This document shows, piece after piece, positions 23,320 to 34,030 of a stretch of DNA of 64,000 bases. The notes beneath the pieces were generated by a model. The model saw nothing but the letters and a program-made list of their open reading frames with translations. It had not been told where the DNA came from and made no database searches. Each line of letters opens with the position of its first letter. The first letter of the stretch is position 1. The DNA lies in NCBI GenBank assembly GCA_002221725.1, contig NJFT01000018.1:1-64000 (forward strand), given 5' to 3'. Source of the stretch: Scedosporium boydii. Its lineage: Eukaryota; Ascomycota; Sordariomycetes; Microascales; Microascaceae. The translations under genes and the position numbers were made by a program.

Positions 23320-25198
23320 ATGGGTGCATTCGATAACCTCTTGCTCGGCGTAGACGAAGGCGTCTCGGGCATCTTCTCGCAATGGAACGTCTACACAACG
23401 GCGCTAGCAGGCGTGCTCGCCGCAGGGGTGACGTACCACGTTGCGACATCAGTGGATCCCGATACGCATCCTCTACGGTTGGCGAGGCAGTCTCTTCCGA
23501 ACCTCGTACGGCAGGAGGGGGAGAGCGCGCTCTATAGGTCTTCGGATCTCGGGGGCGGCGAGCTGAGGACGGGCCTGGAGGTTAGGAAGAAGGGAGCGCT
23601 GAAGTGGTCGAAGGGGAGCGATGGGGACTTGAGGGATGTATGGAGGCAGGTGGTGCAGGGAACGGAGAAGAGGGAGGGCGTTGAGGCTGGTGCGAGGGGG
23701 AAGCTTCTTACAGTTCATGGGGCACAGAATGTTACGGAGCACAAGATTGGTAGGGTTTCTTTTTTATTGTTATCCTCTCTTTCTCTTTTACGGAGAAGGG
23801 GAAGTGGAATCGGCAGTGGCTAACGTTTTTACTATCAGAGGAGATTACCAGGGCGATCAACCTTATCGGTCAGCACATTTCCCAGCAGGGTGGCATCCGC
23901 GTGGCCATCTACCTCCCCAACAGCATCGAGCTCCTCATCACGCTCTTCGCCTGCTCCTTCTACCCGAACCTCACGACCATCCTCATTCCCTTCGGCGCAT
24001 CCCCCGATGAGCTCATCTCGATGCTCCGCCGCTCCGCCGCCGACACCGTAGTTGCTGCCCCCGGTACCTTCCCATTCGATGGCGTCGTGAAGGCGTACCC
24101 CTCCCTCAGAAACCTCATCTGGGTTGTTGACGAGGGCTCATCTCATATGGACTGGAACGAGGTTCCCGAGGGTATGGGAGGGAGCGTCAACGTGGCCACA
24201 TGGCAGGAGATCGTCGACGAGAGCCCGCTCCAGGCCGGACTCGAGCTGCCGGAGGACGGCCCCGAACCGGGGCCCGTGGTGGTCTTTTGGCAGGGGAAGC
24301 CGGGTACGCTTGAGGAGATGGTCAAGTTTACGCAGAAGAACATTGTTGCCGGTATGGCTTCCATCCTCGGGAGCGTGCCTTCGAATGAACGGATGGGACC
24401 TGCGGATGTGCTCCTGCCGGCGGACTCTCTCTCGAATATGTACACCCTCGTGGTGGCCCTCTCCGCTCTCTACGCCAACGCCTCTGTAGCGTTTAACTCG
24501 GTCGCCGGGCGTGACACCGACCTCGTCCTCGCGACGCAAGGAGTCTCGCCAACGATCATCATCGCCGCACCCGAGACCTTGGCCCGCGTCCACGAGGAGT
24601 CATCCTCCAAGGTAAGCTCAGCACTCCAATCGGCCGCTCTCCGCTCCCAACTCCGCACGCTCAGCCAAAAGGGGGCATTCCCATCGCCCAACTCCTTCTG
24701 GGGCAACTTCCTCGCTCCCGCACGTCCCGTCGTCGGCTCAGGCGCATCGAAGCTACGACTCGTGTTCGTCGGCGAGCGCGCGGACGGAGGAGCGCCACCG
24801 CTCTCTTCGAAGCAGCTCGCGGAGCTGAGGGTGTTCCTGGGTGCGCGTGTCGTGTATGCGCTCACGGCGGCGGGGGTGGCGGGCCCCGTGGCGCAGACTT
24901 GGTTGTATGATTATCGCGTCTTCGAGGAAGGGGCGTATTCGCACTTTGGACCGCCTAGTCTTAGTGTGGAGGTATTTTTGAGGGATAACGGAGAGTATAA
25001 GACTACGGATGACAAGGTTGAGGGAGAGGTAAGCGATCTAGACCCATCTTTGGCGCTACGATTTTTGGGGGGAGTAAAACGCTAACTTATTGGGTGAAAT
25101 AACAGATTGTTGCTCGTGGACCTAGTGTTGCACGTGGAGAGTTGGCGCTTGGGGTGAATGGTAGGATTAGGGAGGATAACACGCTGGCCTACGTATAA
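23320..25198 (+). CDS. Degenerate AMP-binding (acyl-CoA synthetase-like) membrane protein
   Basis: Three exons encode 570 residues: 23320-23749, 23839-25028 and 25106-25198. Residues 25-45 (VYTTALAGVLAAGVTYHVA) form a single membrane anchor, as in ER or lipid-droplet acyl-CoA synthetases. From about residue 145 the N-terminal fold of the ANL superfamily is recognisable (VAIYLPNSIELLITLFACSF, then the GASPDEL region and a conserved-spacing core). The key motifs are lost: the P-loop YTSGTTGxPKG is replaced by FWQGKPGTLEEM near residue 293, no YGxTE is seen, no TGD motif, and the C-terminal catalytic-Lys domain is missing because the protein stops shortly after VARGPSVARGELALG. It is probably a pseudoenzyme or a highly diverged member. 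The last exon is short (31 codons) but in frame with a GTAAGC donor and AACAG acceptor. Confidence 0.7.
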
Positions 25199-26510
25199 CA
25201 CAGAGGATTGATCTAGAGTAGGACGTGTTGTGTACGTACTTGTACGTACTTCGTGGTGTCTCCTGAGATTTAATGGTTATGTTGTTTTTGGTTTACTAGT
25301 TTCTACTCTAGCTTGGCGATTATGCTCGGATGATGCTCGACTCTCGTAATGAAGCCTTATATCTCTCCATTTCCTCATGTTAATAGCTTTGTTCTTCTGC
25401 AGATTGCTATTGAGAGAGCTAGGGGCTCGAGTGGCCAGGCAGGTTGATGGCCCCAGCCGCTGGGTATTGGACAGAGCTGGTTTGCCGGTCCGCAAAGCTG
25501 AACCGAATGCAGACACGGAAGCACCAGCGGTGTGGGAGAGCTGTCAGGCACCAGAGCTGCGTGGTCATGCTTCTGCTGGTCACCAGACCAAGAGCAGCCT
25601 CTCAGTGAACTCTGCAAATATTTTGCGAATATTTCCATTTCCTGTAAGGTGTCGAATCGGGCTTAGATAGGCGAGAGACTAGAGTCTACATTAGTTGCAC
25701 CACGTTTACTCCAGCTGCGGTATGATTCATTGCCGTCACAGGATCCGGCCCTGCCGTTGGTAACCGTTGCTGGTGATCTGGCGCTGCTTAAAACGGAGTG
25801 GTTCACTCTGAGGCAGACCGGCCGCTTTCACCGCAAGACAGACAAGCTAATTAACGAGTAAGACGAAATAAGAAAGAAATGCCAATGCAGTTGGGCTGGG
25901 TCTAGTCTTCGCTGGCACTACTTAGTACGTCGTTTCAATTTCAATCATTCTTGCCTCCGGAGGTCGGATGTCGGATGTCGAAGGGCGGGAAAGTACGACC
26001 CTGATAGAATTAGATCTCGAGTTATCCATTTAATTGATCTTGAAAATGCAAAGTGAAGGCGAAGCATATACTATGAGCATATGACTCTTACCAGCGAGTA
26101 AAACTCCTCGCACAGCTGCCCCGCCCATCGCCCATCGCCCATCGCCAGCAACGACGACACATTGCAAAAGGCATTCCGAAGTAGGAATCCATTCCTTTGT
26201 TCCTTTGTTCCTTTGTTCTTCTGCCCCTCTACGTCAACGAGATCCGCCAAGTCCGCATCCGCAGTCAATTTTACGTTAGTTTTAACCCACCCTGAGATAC
26301 TTCGTGCTCAACCAGTACATGTAAGACGACGTCAACCTCACCCCTCCTAGAAACAAATTGAACTCTACAACATAGACACATTGTGTGGCGTTGACTGTTC
26401 TTTTTCTCTCTTTTTCTACTGTTTACTTTTGGTCTCTCCTAATTCTAGTCAATTGTTCCTTTTTCTGATCATTCAAACTAGAAACTAGCACAGGAATAAA
26501 CGCAGCAAAT
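25199..26510. other. Intergenic region with short tandem repeats
   Basis: It contains a duplicated TGTACGTACT (about 25232-25251), a CGCCCAT triplet repeat near 26122-26145 and a TTCCTTTG triplet near 26190-26217. The last 150 nt before 26511 are T/C-rich like a promoter and leader. No gene is recognised. Confidence 0.55.
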
Positions 26511-27361
26511 ATGACGTCCGAAGCTCCCAACTCGGCCCCCAAGGCCAAGATCGCCGTCTACTGCGGTGCCTCCCCCGGCCACAACCCCAAGCATCTTGCC
26601 ATGGCGCGGGAGCTGGCTCATGCGATGGCGGAGAACAACATTGGCCTAGGTAAGTTCACTTCTGCTGTGTCTTTTTTTTTATTTTTTTTATACACATCCA
26701 GCTCTTGTTCTCTATGGAAGCTATTCTCGCCACCGAAGAACGGAGCTCTCCTCCAACCTTCGGTTTTCCTTTCCACTAGGCTAACTCCTTCTCTCCAGTA
26801 TACGGAGGAGGCACCATCGGCATCATGGGCGAAATAGCACGCACCCTCGTCTCCCTCTCCGGCCCCTCCTCCGTCCACGGCGTGATCCCCGACCCCCTCA
26901 TCCGCTACGAACGTAACCTCCCCACCAAAGCCTCCGACTTCTCCGGCACCGGCAACCCCAACCTCAACCCCGTGCTGCCCGACGAGGCCGTGTTCGGCCG
27001 CACCACCGTCGTCCCGGACATGCACACCCGCAAGAAGCTCATGGCCCAGGAAGTGTTCAACGGCGGGCCCGGCAGCGGCTTCATCGCCCTCTCCGGCGGC
27101 TATGGCACCATTGAGGAGATGTTCGAGACGGCTACCTGGAACCAGCTGGGTATCCACAAGAACGGCATCTGTCTGCTCAACGTCGATGGGTTCTTCGACG
27201 GTATTCTGCAGTGGATCGAGAAGTCGAGTAGCGAGGGCTTTATTTCGCCTGCGAATAAGGGGATCGTCGTGACGGCTACGGATGCTAAGGGCGCTTTGAA
27301 GCAGTTGAGGGAGTATAAGCTCTCGGCGGATACGATGAAGCTTGAGTGGGGAGATCAGTGA
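26511..27361 (+). CDS. LOG-family (lysine decarboxylase-like) phosphoribohydrolase
   Basis: Two exons (26511-26649 and 26799-27361) encode 233 residues. The fold starts with KIAVYCGASPGHNP, followed by VYGGGTIGIMGE, the conserved MHTRKKLM with the catalytic Arg, and the nucleotide loop ALSGGYGTIEEMFE, which corresponds to PGGxGTxxE with Ser in place of Pro. Length and motif order match the LOG family, whose members cleave nucleoside 5'-monophosphates to the free base and ribose 5-phosphate; in plants and some fungi the substrate is a cytokinin ribotide. The old Pfam label lysine decarboxylase is misleading. The intron has a GTAAGT donor and CTAAC branch. Substrate cannot be told from sequence: no isopentenyltransferase or P450 partner is adjacent, so a general nucleotide clean-up role is as likely as cytokinin synthesis. 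Confidence 0.86.
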
Positions 27362-27959
27362 GCTTCTTTTTTCGGGGGGGAGGGGGGTTTGGAGCGGGTT
27401 CCCTTCTGTTCTTTGATTTTTTTTTTCCTTCTTTTTTTTTTTTTGCTCATTTTCCCACTCATTCATTTTTGATTCCTCATGTCCTCTTGATATTGGTCCG
27501 TTTGGAGTCATTAGAAGGGGAGGAGTTTCTTTTGGATCTCGGGTTCTCCTACGGCGGGGGTAGGCAATGGAGAGACGGGGCGGGAAAAAAAAGGCATCGA
27601 GGGCGTTGGTCTAGACGCTAGAGCGAGCTTTATAGCAACTCGTGACTTCACTCAATCCCAGTATTGACTCTTCTCACCACTATCTACTGAGTCGTCTAAG
27701 TTGGACCCAAGCCCAACTATCTTTTCCCAGGGCCATGATCGAGGCGGGAGGCGGAGTATCCGAGGAATATGTTCTTTGCATTGATTGCTTGGAACCTCTC
27801 GCGCCGTTCTAGTTGTACAAGTAGCTGTCCACAGACCCGTAGCCTCCTTATTTCACTATCGCCTCTCCTCGTCGTTTATGTCGTTCCCCTTCATGCATCC
27901 CCAACACACATCTCATTCGCAGGCTCAACTCAAGCATGTAAATCCCTACTCGCCCCCCT
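27362..27959. other. Convergent 3' intergenic region
   Basis: Between the LOG-like gene (+) and PRE5 (-). G-rich and T-rich runs just after 27361 probably belong to the 3' UTR. No gene is recognised. Confidence 0.6.
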
Positions 27960-28906
27960 TCAACCATCAACATCCATGCCCTCCGCCCTCTCAGTATTAG
28001 CCGCCTCGATCCAGTCCTTGACGTCTTGTCCGTCATACACCTTGAACACATCGGTAACCTTGCCATTAGGCCCCACACCAACATACGCCACCGAAGTGTT
28101 ATCGACCGTAAGCTCCTTATCCTGAGCCAAACTCTCCTTGAGAGCATTAAGGCCGTGCGTGATGAGCTCCTCGCGATCACACTCAGCAAACTCCTCAATG
28201 TGCTTCTCGAGATAAGTCCTCGCCATCTGCGACCGCGCACCAATGGCGAAAGCCACCACCTCCTCCGTCAAGCCCGAGGGCTGCGTCGTGAACAGATGGG
28301 GGCCCTCGTTGTCGGCCCCCGCCACGAGGAGGCCGACGCCGTAGGGCCGACGGCCGTAGTGCTGGGTGTTGTACTGCTCCTTCTCGCCGATCATGTCGAC
28401 GAGGTCGGAGATCTTGAGGGCGCGGGCCATGGTGAAGCGGTGGCTGAGGCACTGGTTCTTCATGAAGTTGGAGAGGACGCGGGCGTCGGAGGTGAGGCCT
28501 GCGATGCCGATGCCGACGTGCTCGTCGATGGCGAAGAGTTTCTTTTGGTACGAGGAGAGTTCTTCGGCGTTGCGCTGGGGGGGGATTGGGAATCGGGTTA
28601 GTTGGCGGTCGGAGAAAGAATGGGTGGGTGTATGGGTGAAACCTAGTGAGGGCGGGTGTTTACCTTGATTGCGCAGAGAACGGCATGTGTCTTGCCCGTG
28701 AGGCCGACGACTACTGAACCTTGCTTGACCGACTCGGTGGCATATTCGATCTGGAAGATGCGCCCTTGTGGCGAGCTGTTTGTGCGAGTTAGCAATTGGC
28801 GGACAAAGACGCCAGCTGGGGCGAGAAGAGACGGGGTGTGTGGGGGGGAAGCGAAGCGGCCGGCGTACAAGGTGACAGTGTCGTTATCGTAGTTGTTCCT
28901 GAACAT
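27960..28906 (-). CDS. PRE5: 20S proteasome alpha6 subunit (Pre5 / PSMA1)
   Basis: Three exons (28906-28869, 28775-28664 and 28574-27960) encode 254 residues. The spliced N-terminus [18 protein letters not shown] joins across intron 1 within a Phe codon and is diagnostic of alpha6. It continues with the proteasome alpha signature around [14 protein letters not shown]. Later blocks are [58 protein letters not shown] and the [12 protein letters not shown] strand. The acidic C-terminal tail ends GMDVDG. As an alpha-ring subunit it gates the 20S core. Introns have GTACGC and GTAAAC donors and one CTAAC branch. The gene is divergent from VPS55, with about 900 nt between starts. Confidence 0.94.
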
Positions 28907-29825
28907 ATTGTATGTATGTGCCGGCCAACAATTTCTCTACGATGGAGACAAAGAGAGCGAACGGATGGCGGTGCGATCCAGCTGTTTTCGAATTGGAGAT
29001 GGCTGTCCTCGAGACTTCGAATCGGGTATCACAACAGAGACGGAAAAATTAGTAAAGAGAAGGGGCTACAGGTTCGAAGAATAATCCCAATGACTGGATA
29101 CGTTGATTGTGCGTAGAGTTTCGCGCCAAGGGCAGTGGTGGAAGGAGATCGATCGGTGGTGATGGAGAGGATAGTTGATAGACAAGGCGCTGCAGCTAAC
29201 ACGCAAGAAGCAGCACTCAGCAAGGCCCAGGCAGCTCAAGCTGTCGTTGCTCGGGGCCTCCTCCACTGGGCTGGCGAGGCGTGCATTGATCTTACTGGCT
29301 CGTTCACGAGGTGTGGCTCTAACCGCTTTGCCGGCGATACCTTTATCCGTGATTAGTCATCAGTTGGCCTCGAGCTGACTGCTGACTGTACAGTGTACAC
29401 GAGGACTTCCCCGTCTGCAGCCGTTTTGGTGTCGCATCCAGCCTTGAATGACGGCAACATGCGATAGCTTCCTTCTAAGCCTACGCCAGCTCCGACGTCG
29501 CCGTAACTCGACTGCTTGTCCGCCTTCTCGCTGCTATTTTCTCGCACCCATTTCTACCAACGCGGACTGATCTAGATCGACTCTCCGGCCTTTTCGAATA
29601 GAATAATACCTCACGAATAGCCGATTTCCTGCCTTGTCTGTGCCTTCCGCTCAAGTGTCCACCAGGCAGCCCCTCAGCCGGTTCTCCAACGACAAGCCCA
29701 CTCCTGCAGACGAACCCGCCGAACAGAACACAAAACCCGTCCAGTCTTAGACCCGCCAGCTACGCAACTACGCGAAACATACATTAACTTTATTCCCGAA
29801 ACGAGCGAACACCCTCCTCTCCAAA
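28907..29825. promoter_or_regulatory. Divergent intergenic region PRE5 / VPS55
   Basis: About 920 nt carrying the promoters of both flanking genes. No TATA box or proteasome-associated element was recognised, and the open frames here lack features. Confidence 0.5.
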
Positions 29826-30282
29826 ATGACCGCCGGTCTCAAAACAATCATCGCCCTCTCCTTCGTCCTCGCCGTAGGCTTCCTCCTCGTCATCCTCTCC
29901 TGCGCCCTCTGGAAGGTCTACTACCCCCTCCTCGTCGTCGCCACCTACGTCCTCGCGCCAGTACCGAACTGGATCTGTAGCCACTGTGCGAATCCGGATG
30001 ACTACGAGAGCTCGAGTTCGGCGATTCTCGATTTGGGGAAGTTTTGTACCGGCTTCTTGGTTGTGATGGGAATGGGTGAGTTTTTTTCCGGGCCTTGGAG
30101 ATATTTTTGAAGGAGGTAGGACGAGGTGCTAATGTTAGACTCGTGCAGCTCTTCCCGTCGTGCTGGCGCATGCGGGCTTGATTCAGGTTGAGGCTATGAT
30201 CATGTCCATAACCGGCGGCCTGCTCATCTACGGAACTATCATCTCCTTTGGCATGTTCTTCCAAGAGGAACAGGACTTCTAA
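29826..30282 (+). CDS. VPS55: Vacuolar protein sorting protein Vps55 (OB-RGRP/LEPROT family)
   Basis: Two exons (29826-30075 and 30149-30282) encode 127 residues. Four membrane helices are evident: two early (TIIALSFVLAVGFLLVILSCAL and the YYPLLVVATYVLAP region) and two late (the LDLGKFCTGFLVVMGMALP region and ITGGLLIYGTIISFGMFF). The signature CANPDDY lies between helices 2 and 3, and the protein ends in an acidic EEQDF tail. Family members work with Vps68 in endosome-to-vacuole transport. The intron splits an Ala codon (GTGAGT donor, GTGCAG acceptor), with a GCTAAT branch site upstream. Length is typical of the family. Confidence 0.94.
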
Positions 30283-30837
30283 GGGAAACATGGGGAAGGC
30301 GGGAGCAATGTGGGAGTAATAGTGAGAACCTGAAATGAACAAAACAAAGCATGGTTTGAGAAATTTGTTTCTTCGAGGGTCTGGATTTGGGAGGGGCTTA
30401 ACTTGGTTTTCGTGGGATAGGACTGTACATCACATCCGGGAAAGGAACGTCTTTTATCTCTTTTATTGGCTGGTCAAGTCTGGGAGAGGCCAATGCCCAT
30501 AACAGCAAGATGGGGGCCGCTGGGCAGGCCGCAGACTACTATGAGCGAGCGATGGTAGATTCAGGGTCTGGCTATTTCTACTTTGTCTTACAGGGTATGG
30601 CATTGCATTGATGTTGCTCCTCCGTCTGCTTTTCTTGTCGAGTGCTGTACCTGGGGACTCCAACAATCAGTGTCAAAGATGATTAATGTTGAATTGATCG
30701 GAGATCTCTCTTCTATCTGTTAAATGAGTCTAAACATGCAAAAAGACGTCTACGTCTATCTCGGATTCCAAATCACACTGCGCCTTATCCTGATATCAAC
30801 GCCCGACCCTACGCCTCGTGTGGCGTCCCCAGCTTTC
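30283..30837. other. Convergent 3' intergenic region
   Basis: Between VPS55 (+) and the PABA synthase (-). Nothing beyond presumed 3' UTRs is recognised. Confidence 0.6.
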
Positions 30838-33417
30838 TCAACGCAATCCTCCAAACAACCCCATCGAGCCCTCCAGCTTCGTAAACATCTCATCGCATTC
30901 ACCCTCCGCCGTGCTTAAAGTCGTGACGGCGCCGCCCGCCCCAACATGCCACACCTCTCCACACTCGCCTCCGCCGCGCCCTGTGCACCCGGGTTGACCG
31001 CAGGCACATTCGTCATCGTACCTAAACAGACAGCGGATATTGACGCTCCAGTCCGACTTCCCAGTGACGTCCACGTAGCCCACGACGCCGGAGTATATCC
31101 CGCGTTCATGGAAGCGCTCGACGGCGCGAAGGATCTCGCAGCTCCGTTTCTTGGGCGCCCCGGTCATGCTTCCCGGCGGTAGGGAAGCCGATAAAACGTC
31201 AATGGCTGTGTATCTAGCTCCTTCTTCTCCCTCTTCTCCTTCGGGCTCAGGGAGCTGTCCTTTCACGACGGTGATCATTTGGAACACAGAAGCGTACTCC
31301 TCTATTTTCAAAAGATGAGGCACGGTGATTCTCCCCGGCCCGCACACGCCGTGCAAATCGTGGCGGACAAGGTCGACAATCATGAGATTCTCCGCTTCTT
31401 CCTTGGGGATGCGCAGGAGCTTTTCGGCGTCGGCGAGGGTGCGCACGGTATCGGACTTCTTCGCCGTGCCTTTCATAGGGTGCATGGCGCAGACGCCGTC
31501 GCGCGAGCAGCTCAGGAACCTCTCCGGGGAGCTGCTCACGAACGTGGCACCTCGTAACCGGATGTAAGAACCGAAAGGGGCGGGTTGTCTAGCGCGTAGA
31601 CGTTTGTAGAGACTCCACGGGCTCTCAAGTTCAGATGGCTGCGAGAGCCCGTTAAGCTTGGCACCGGTGATGACTCCGTTTCCGTTGATAGCGGGAGTAG
31701 CACCGTTAGCGGATGGAGAAGACTTCTTAAGTCGGCGCACAAAGACCTTGTCCGTAAGGCAGAGCTCATAGGATTCGCCTTTGGCAATGTAGTCCTGACA
31801 TTCTTCCACCTTCGCCATGTACTCCGTCCTCGAGGGGAAACTGATTTGGGTATTCCCAGCGGATCCATTCACAGGCGCGAGGACTTTAAGAGTGGAAACC
31901 CCGTCTTGCTTATCCGCCGACGCCTTCCAAGCAGACGAGAACTGTAGCCTGTGGATAACACTATTAATCCAGTCGCTTTCCTGTGCATGTTTCGGTCGTA
32001 GTTCTTGCACGTAAACAGACCCGCTAACATGGTCAACAACAAGGCTTCTCGTGACCCACACCCAATGAAAGTCTGGTCTGCTTGAGCTCCGGTCCTTCGG
32101 CAAAGGGATGCCTATATCATGGAGACCCATCTCATATGAGACGTAGCCCATGAAGCCGCCCAAAAACGGAGACTCGTAGCCTTCGGGGGCGCGCACCCGA
32201 CGATGACTGAGAAAATCCGAGACGAATTGCCAAACGCTCCCACCCCACAAGGTCTCGAGGCGAACGGTACTGAACGCCTCCTCTTTTCCCGGAATCTTGG
32301 CTTCTAGCTGGCCATCACCCGCACGATATCGAACCTGGAGAGACCTCTCTACGTCGAGAGCGATGATGCTGTGTCGGCCCCTGACATCCGCTGTTCCCGG
32401 CGGGAGCTTGACGTCGCAGTTCGAAGAGTCTAGTACGATCTGATCGCCATCGAGTCCGCCCAGAATCTCGACGAGGTCGGGCACCTTGACGTGCGAGGGC
32501 AAGCTGATCGTACGCCAAATGAAATCGAAGTCCAGGCCGACTCCCGCGAGAGCGCTAGCTCCGTTCATATATCCCTGCCCTACGGACGTCTTGTTCAGAG
32601 AGCGTGCCTCTGCCATCATGCCAAGGTAACTTGGGGTCACGCAAAACCTAGCAAAAGGCTCGCTAGAGTTGACGGTTCGTCGTCCGCGTTTCTCATTCCA
32701 CTTTAGGGCTTCCTCAAACCAGTTCCGTATCACTTTTTGGCCGGCTGTTTCGGTACACACCGATTCGGGATGATACTGGACACCCCAGAACGGGCGTTCG
32801 GAATGCTTAGCAGCCATCATAATCCTCTCAATCCCGTCTTCCCGCGCTTCATCTACCCACGCCAGCGGAACCATGTCGGGACACTTGTTGAAACGTCCCC
32901 ACTTGGCAGTGGTCCATTCCGAAGGGGAAATGTCGTCCTGTCCAACGTCGACGCACAAGCTGTGATATAGCGTGGCTTTGAACGGAGACACACCGGCGAA
33001 GATGTCGCTTTCCACGGATTCCGAGGCAGACCTATACTCGATTTGTCGAATCATACCGTGAAGCCCCTGTCTAAGCTGCCGGATCTCCGCTCCAAAAGTG
33101 CACAGCAGGCTCTGGAACCCGAGGCATACGCCCAAAACGGGAAGCACATGTTCCTCGTCCAAGTTCCAGACATGCCGCATCAAGCCAACATCCTTCTCGT
33201 TCACGGGAGACCCGGGCCCGGGGCCGCAGACGACGGCGTCGAAGTGAGCCAACTCTCGGTGCCAATCGTCCTTGAAATTCGCCGAGTGAGGATCGAATCG
33301 GGCCTCGTCTATCCGCAAAACTTTTACATCCACGTCGAGTAGCGTTGTTAATAGAGAGACGATATTATTGGAAAAAGAGTCATAGGCGTCTAAGAACAAA
33401 ATCCGGCGGCGCGACAT
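30838..33417 (-). CDS. ABZ1: para-Aminobenzoate (aminodeoxychorismate) synthase, glutaminase-synthase fusion
   Basis: Intronless gene of 859 residues. The ATG at 33417 (MSRRRILFLDAYDSF) is used because the longer frame opens at a TTG. Residues 1-250 are a class I glutamine amidotransferase with oxyanion-loop GPGPGSP, nucleophile Cys98 (GVCLGFQ) and the His/Glu pair in WGVQYHPESV. Residues ~270-480 are a TrpE/PabB N-terminal-like region. Residues ~520-855 are the chorismate-binding domain: SSSPERFLS, HPMKGTAKK (PIKGT-like), DLVRHDL, SLPPGSMTGAPKKRS, and GYVDVTG before SDWSVNIR. The enzyme turns chorismate and glutamine into 4-amino-4-deoxychorismate for folate synthesis in the cytosol; a separate lyase is needed for PABA. 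A fused architecture is normal in fungi. Confidence 0.95.
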   Translation of the reverse strand: MSRRRILFLDAYDSFSNNIVSLLTTLLDVDVKVLRIDEARFDPHSANFKDDWHRELAHFDAVVCGPGPGSPVNEKDVGLMRHVWNLDEEHVLPVLGVCLGFQSLLCTFGAEIRQLRQGLHGMIRQIEYRSASESVESDIFAGVSPFKATLYHSLCVDVGQDDISPSEWTTAKWGRFNKCPDMVPLAWVDEAREDGIERIMMAAKHSERPFWGVQYHPESVCTETAGQKVIRNWFEEALKWNEKRGRRTVNSSEPFARFCVTPSYLGMMAEARSLNKTSVGQGYMNGASALAGVGLDFDFIWRTISLPSHVKVPDLVEILGGLDGDQIVLDSSNCDVKLPPGTADVRGRHSIIALDVERSLQVRYRAGDGQLEAKIPGKEEAFSTVRLETLWGGSVWQFVSDFLSHRRVRAPEGYESPFLGGFMGYVSYEMGLHDIGIPLPKDRSSSRPDFHWVWVTRSLVVDHVSGSVYVQELRPKHAQESDWINSVIHRLQFSSAWKASADKQDGVSTLKVLAPVNGSAGNTQISFPSRTEYMAKVEECQDYIAKGESYELCLTDKVFVRRLKKSSPSANGATPAINGNGVITGAKLNGLSQPSELESPWSLYKRLRARQPAPFGSYIRLRGATFVSSSPERFLSCSRDGVCAMHPMKGTAKKSDTVRTLADAEKLLRIPKEEAENLMIVDLVRHDLHGVCGPGRITVPHLLKIEEYASVFQMITVVKGQLPEPEGEEGEEGARYTAIDVLSASLPPGSMTGAPKKRSCEILRAVERFHERGIYSGVVGYVDVTGKSDWSVNIRCLFRYDDECACGQPGCTGRGGGECGEVWHVGAGGAVTTLSTAEGECDEMFTKLEGSMGLFGGLR

Positions 33418-34030
33418 TTTGTACAATAGGGACTTACGACCCCCGTCGTGCCGAAGGGAAAACAGCGGAGAGAGTGGAAATATTTGGGAGAATAAAATAT
33501 AAAAATAAGATAGAAAAATTGGGTGAGAAAACGTGCAATGACGTTTTTCAGCTGAATTTCTGGGGAAGCTGCGAGTTTAAGGTCAAGAAATTCCTCGGTG
33601 AGCGGTGAAGTTTGTGGCGGCCAGACTCGGAAACCTTCGGAGCGGAAACGGTCAAGAACGGTCAAGCCTAATTTTCAAGAATGTTGAAGACGCCCCCCCT
33701 GTTCTAAGGTGCATAGGGGCGGCAGTAACAATTAGCGCCGCTAGCTAAATTGGACGACCCTGCGGAGCTATTCCGGAATGGTAAGAGAGGAGAGAGGAGA
33801 GACATTGAGAGACACTGATGAGAGAGTCTCACGTTGGTCTTGTTGTCGTGTCCTAAGACATTGATTGATAGCCATAAAGCCTCTTCAGGCATTAATCGTA
33901 AACCATTACACCAGCGCTAGATGCAGAGGCTCTCACCGCCATAATGCTGCTACTTCATATCATCCATGCTACATACTACTTCGTAGAAAAAGAAAAACAA
34001 CATCATGAACCTCCCCAATCAGCATTCGTC
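33418..34030. other. Intergenic region, PABA synthase promoter and TRS120 3' UTR
   Basis: About 610 nt, both neighbours on the minus strand. No gene is recognised. A purine-rich AGAG tract occurs near 33785-33830. Confidence 0.6.

Noticed and set aside
26100..26220. CRISPR-like repeats
   Set aside because: The repeats are 7-8 nt direct tandem units without spacers: simple microsatellites.
27960..28906. Apparent one-base frame problem between exons 2 and 3 of PRE5
   Set aside because: It came from misreading coordinates. With exon 3 starting at 28574 the frame is intact and the protein is 254 residues.
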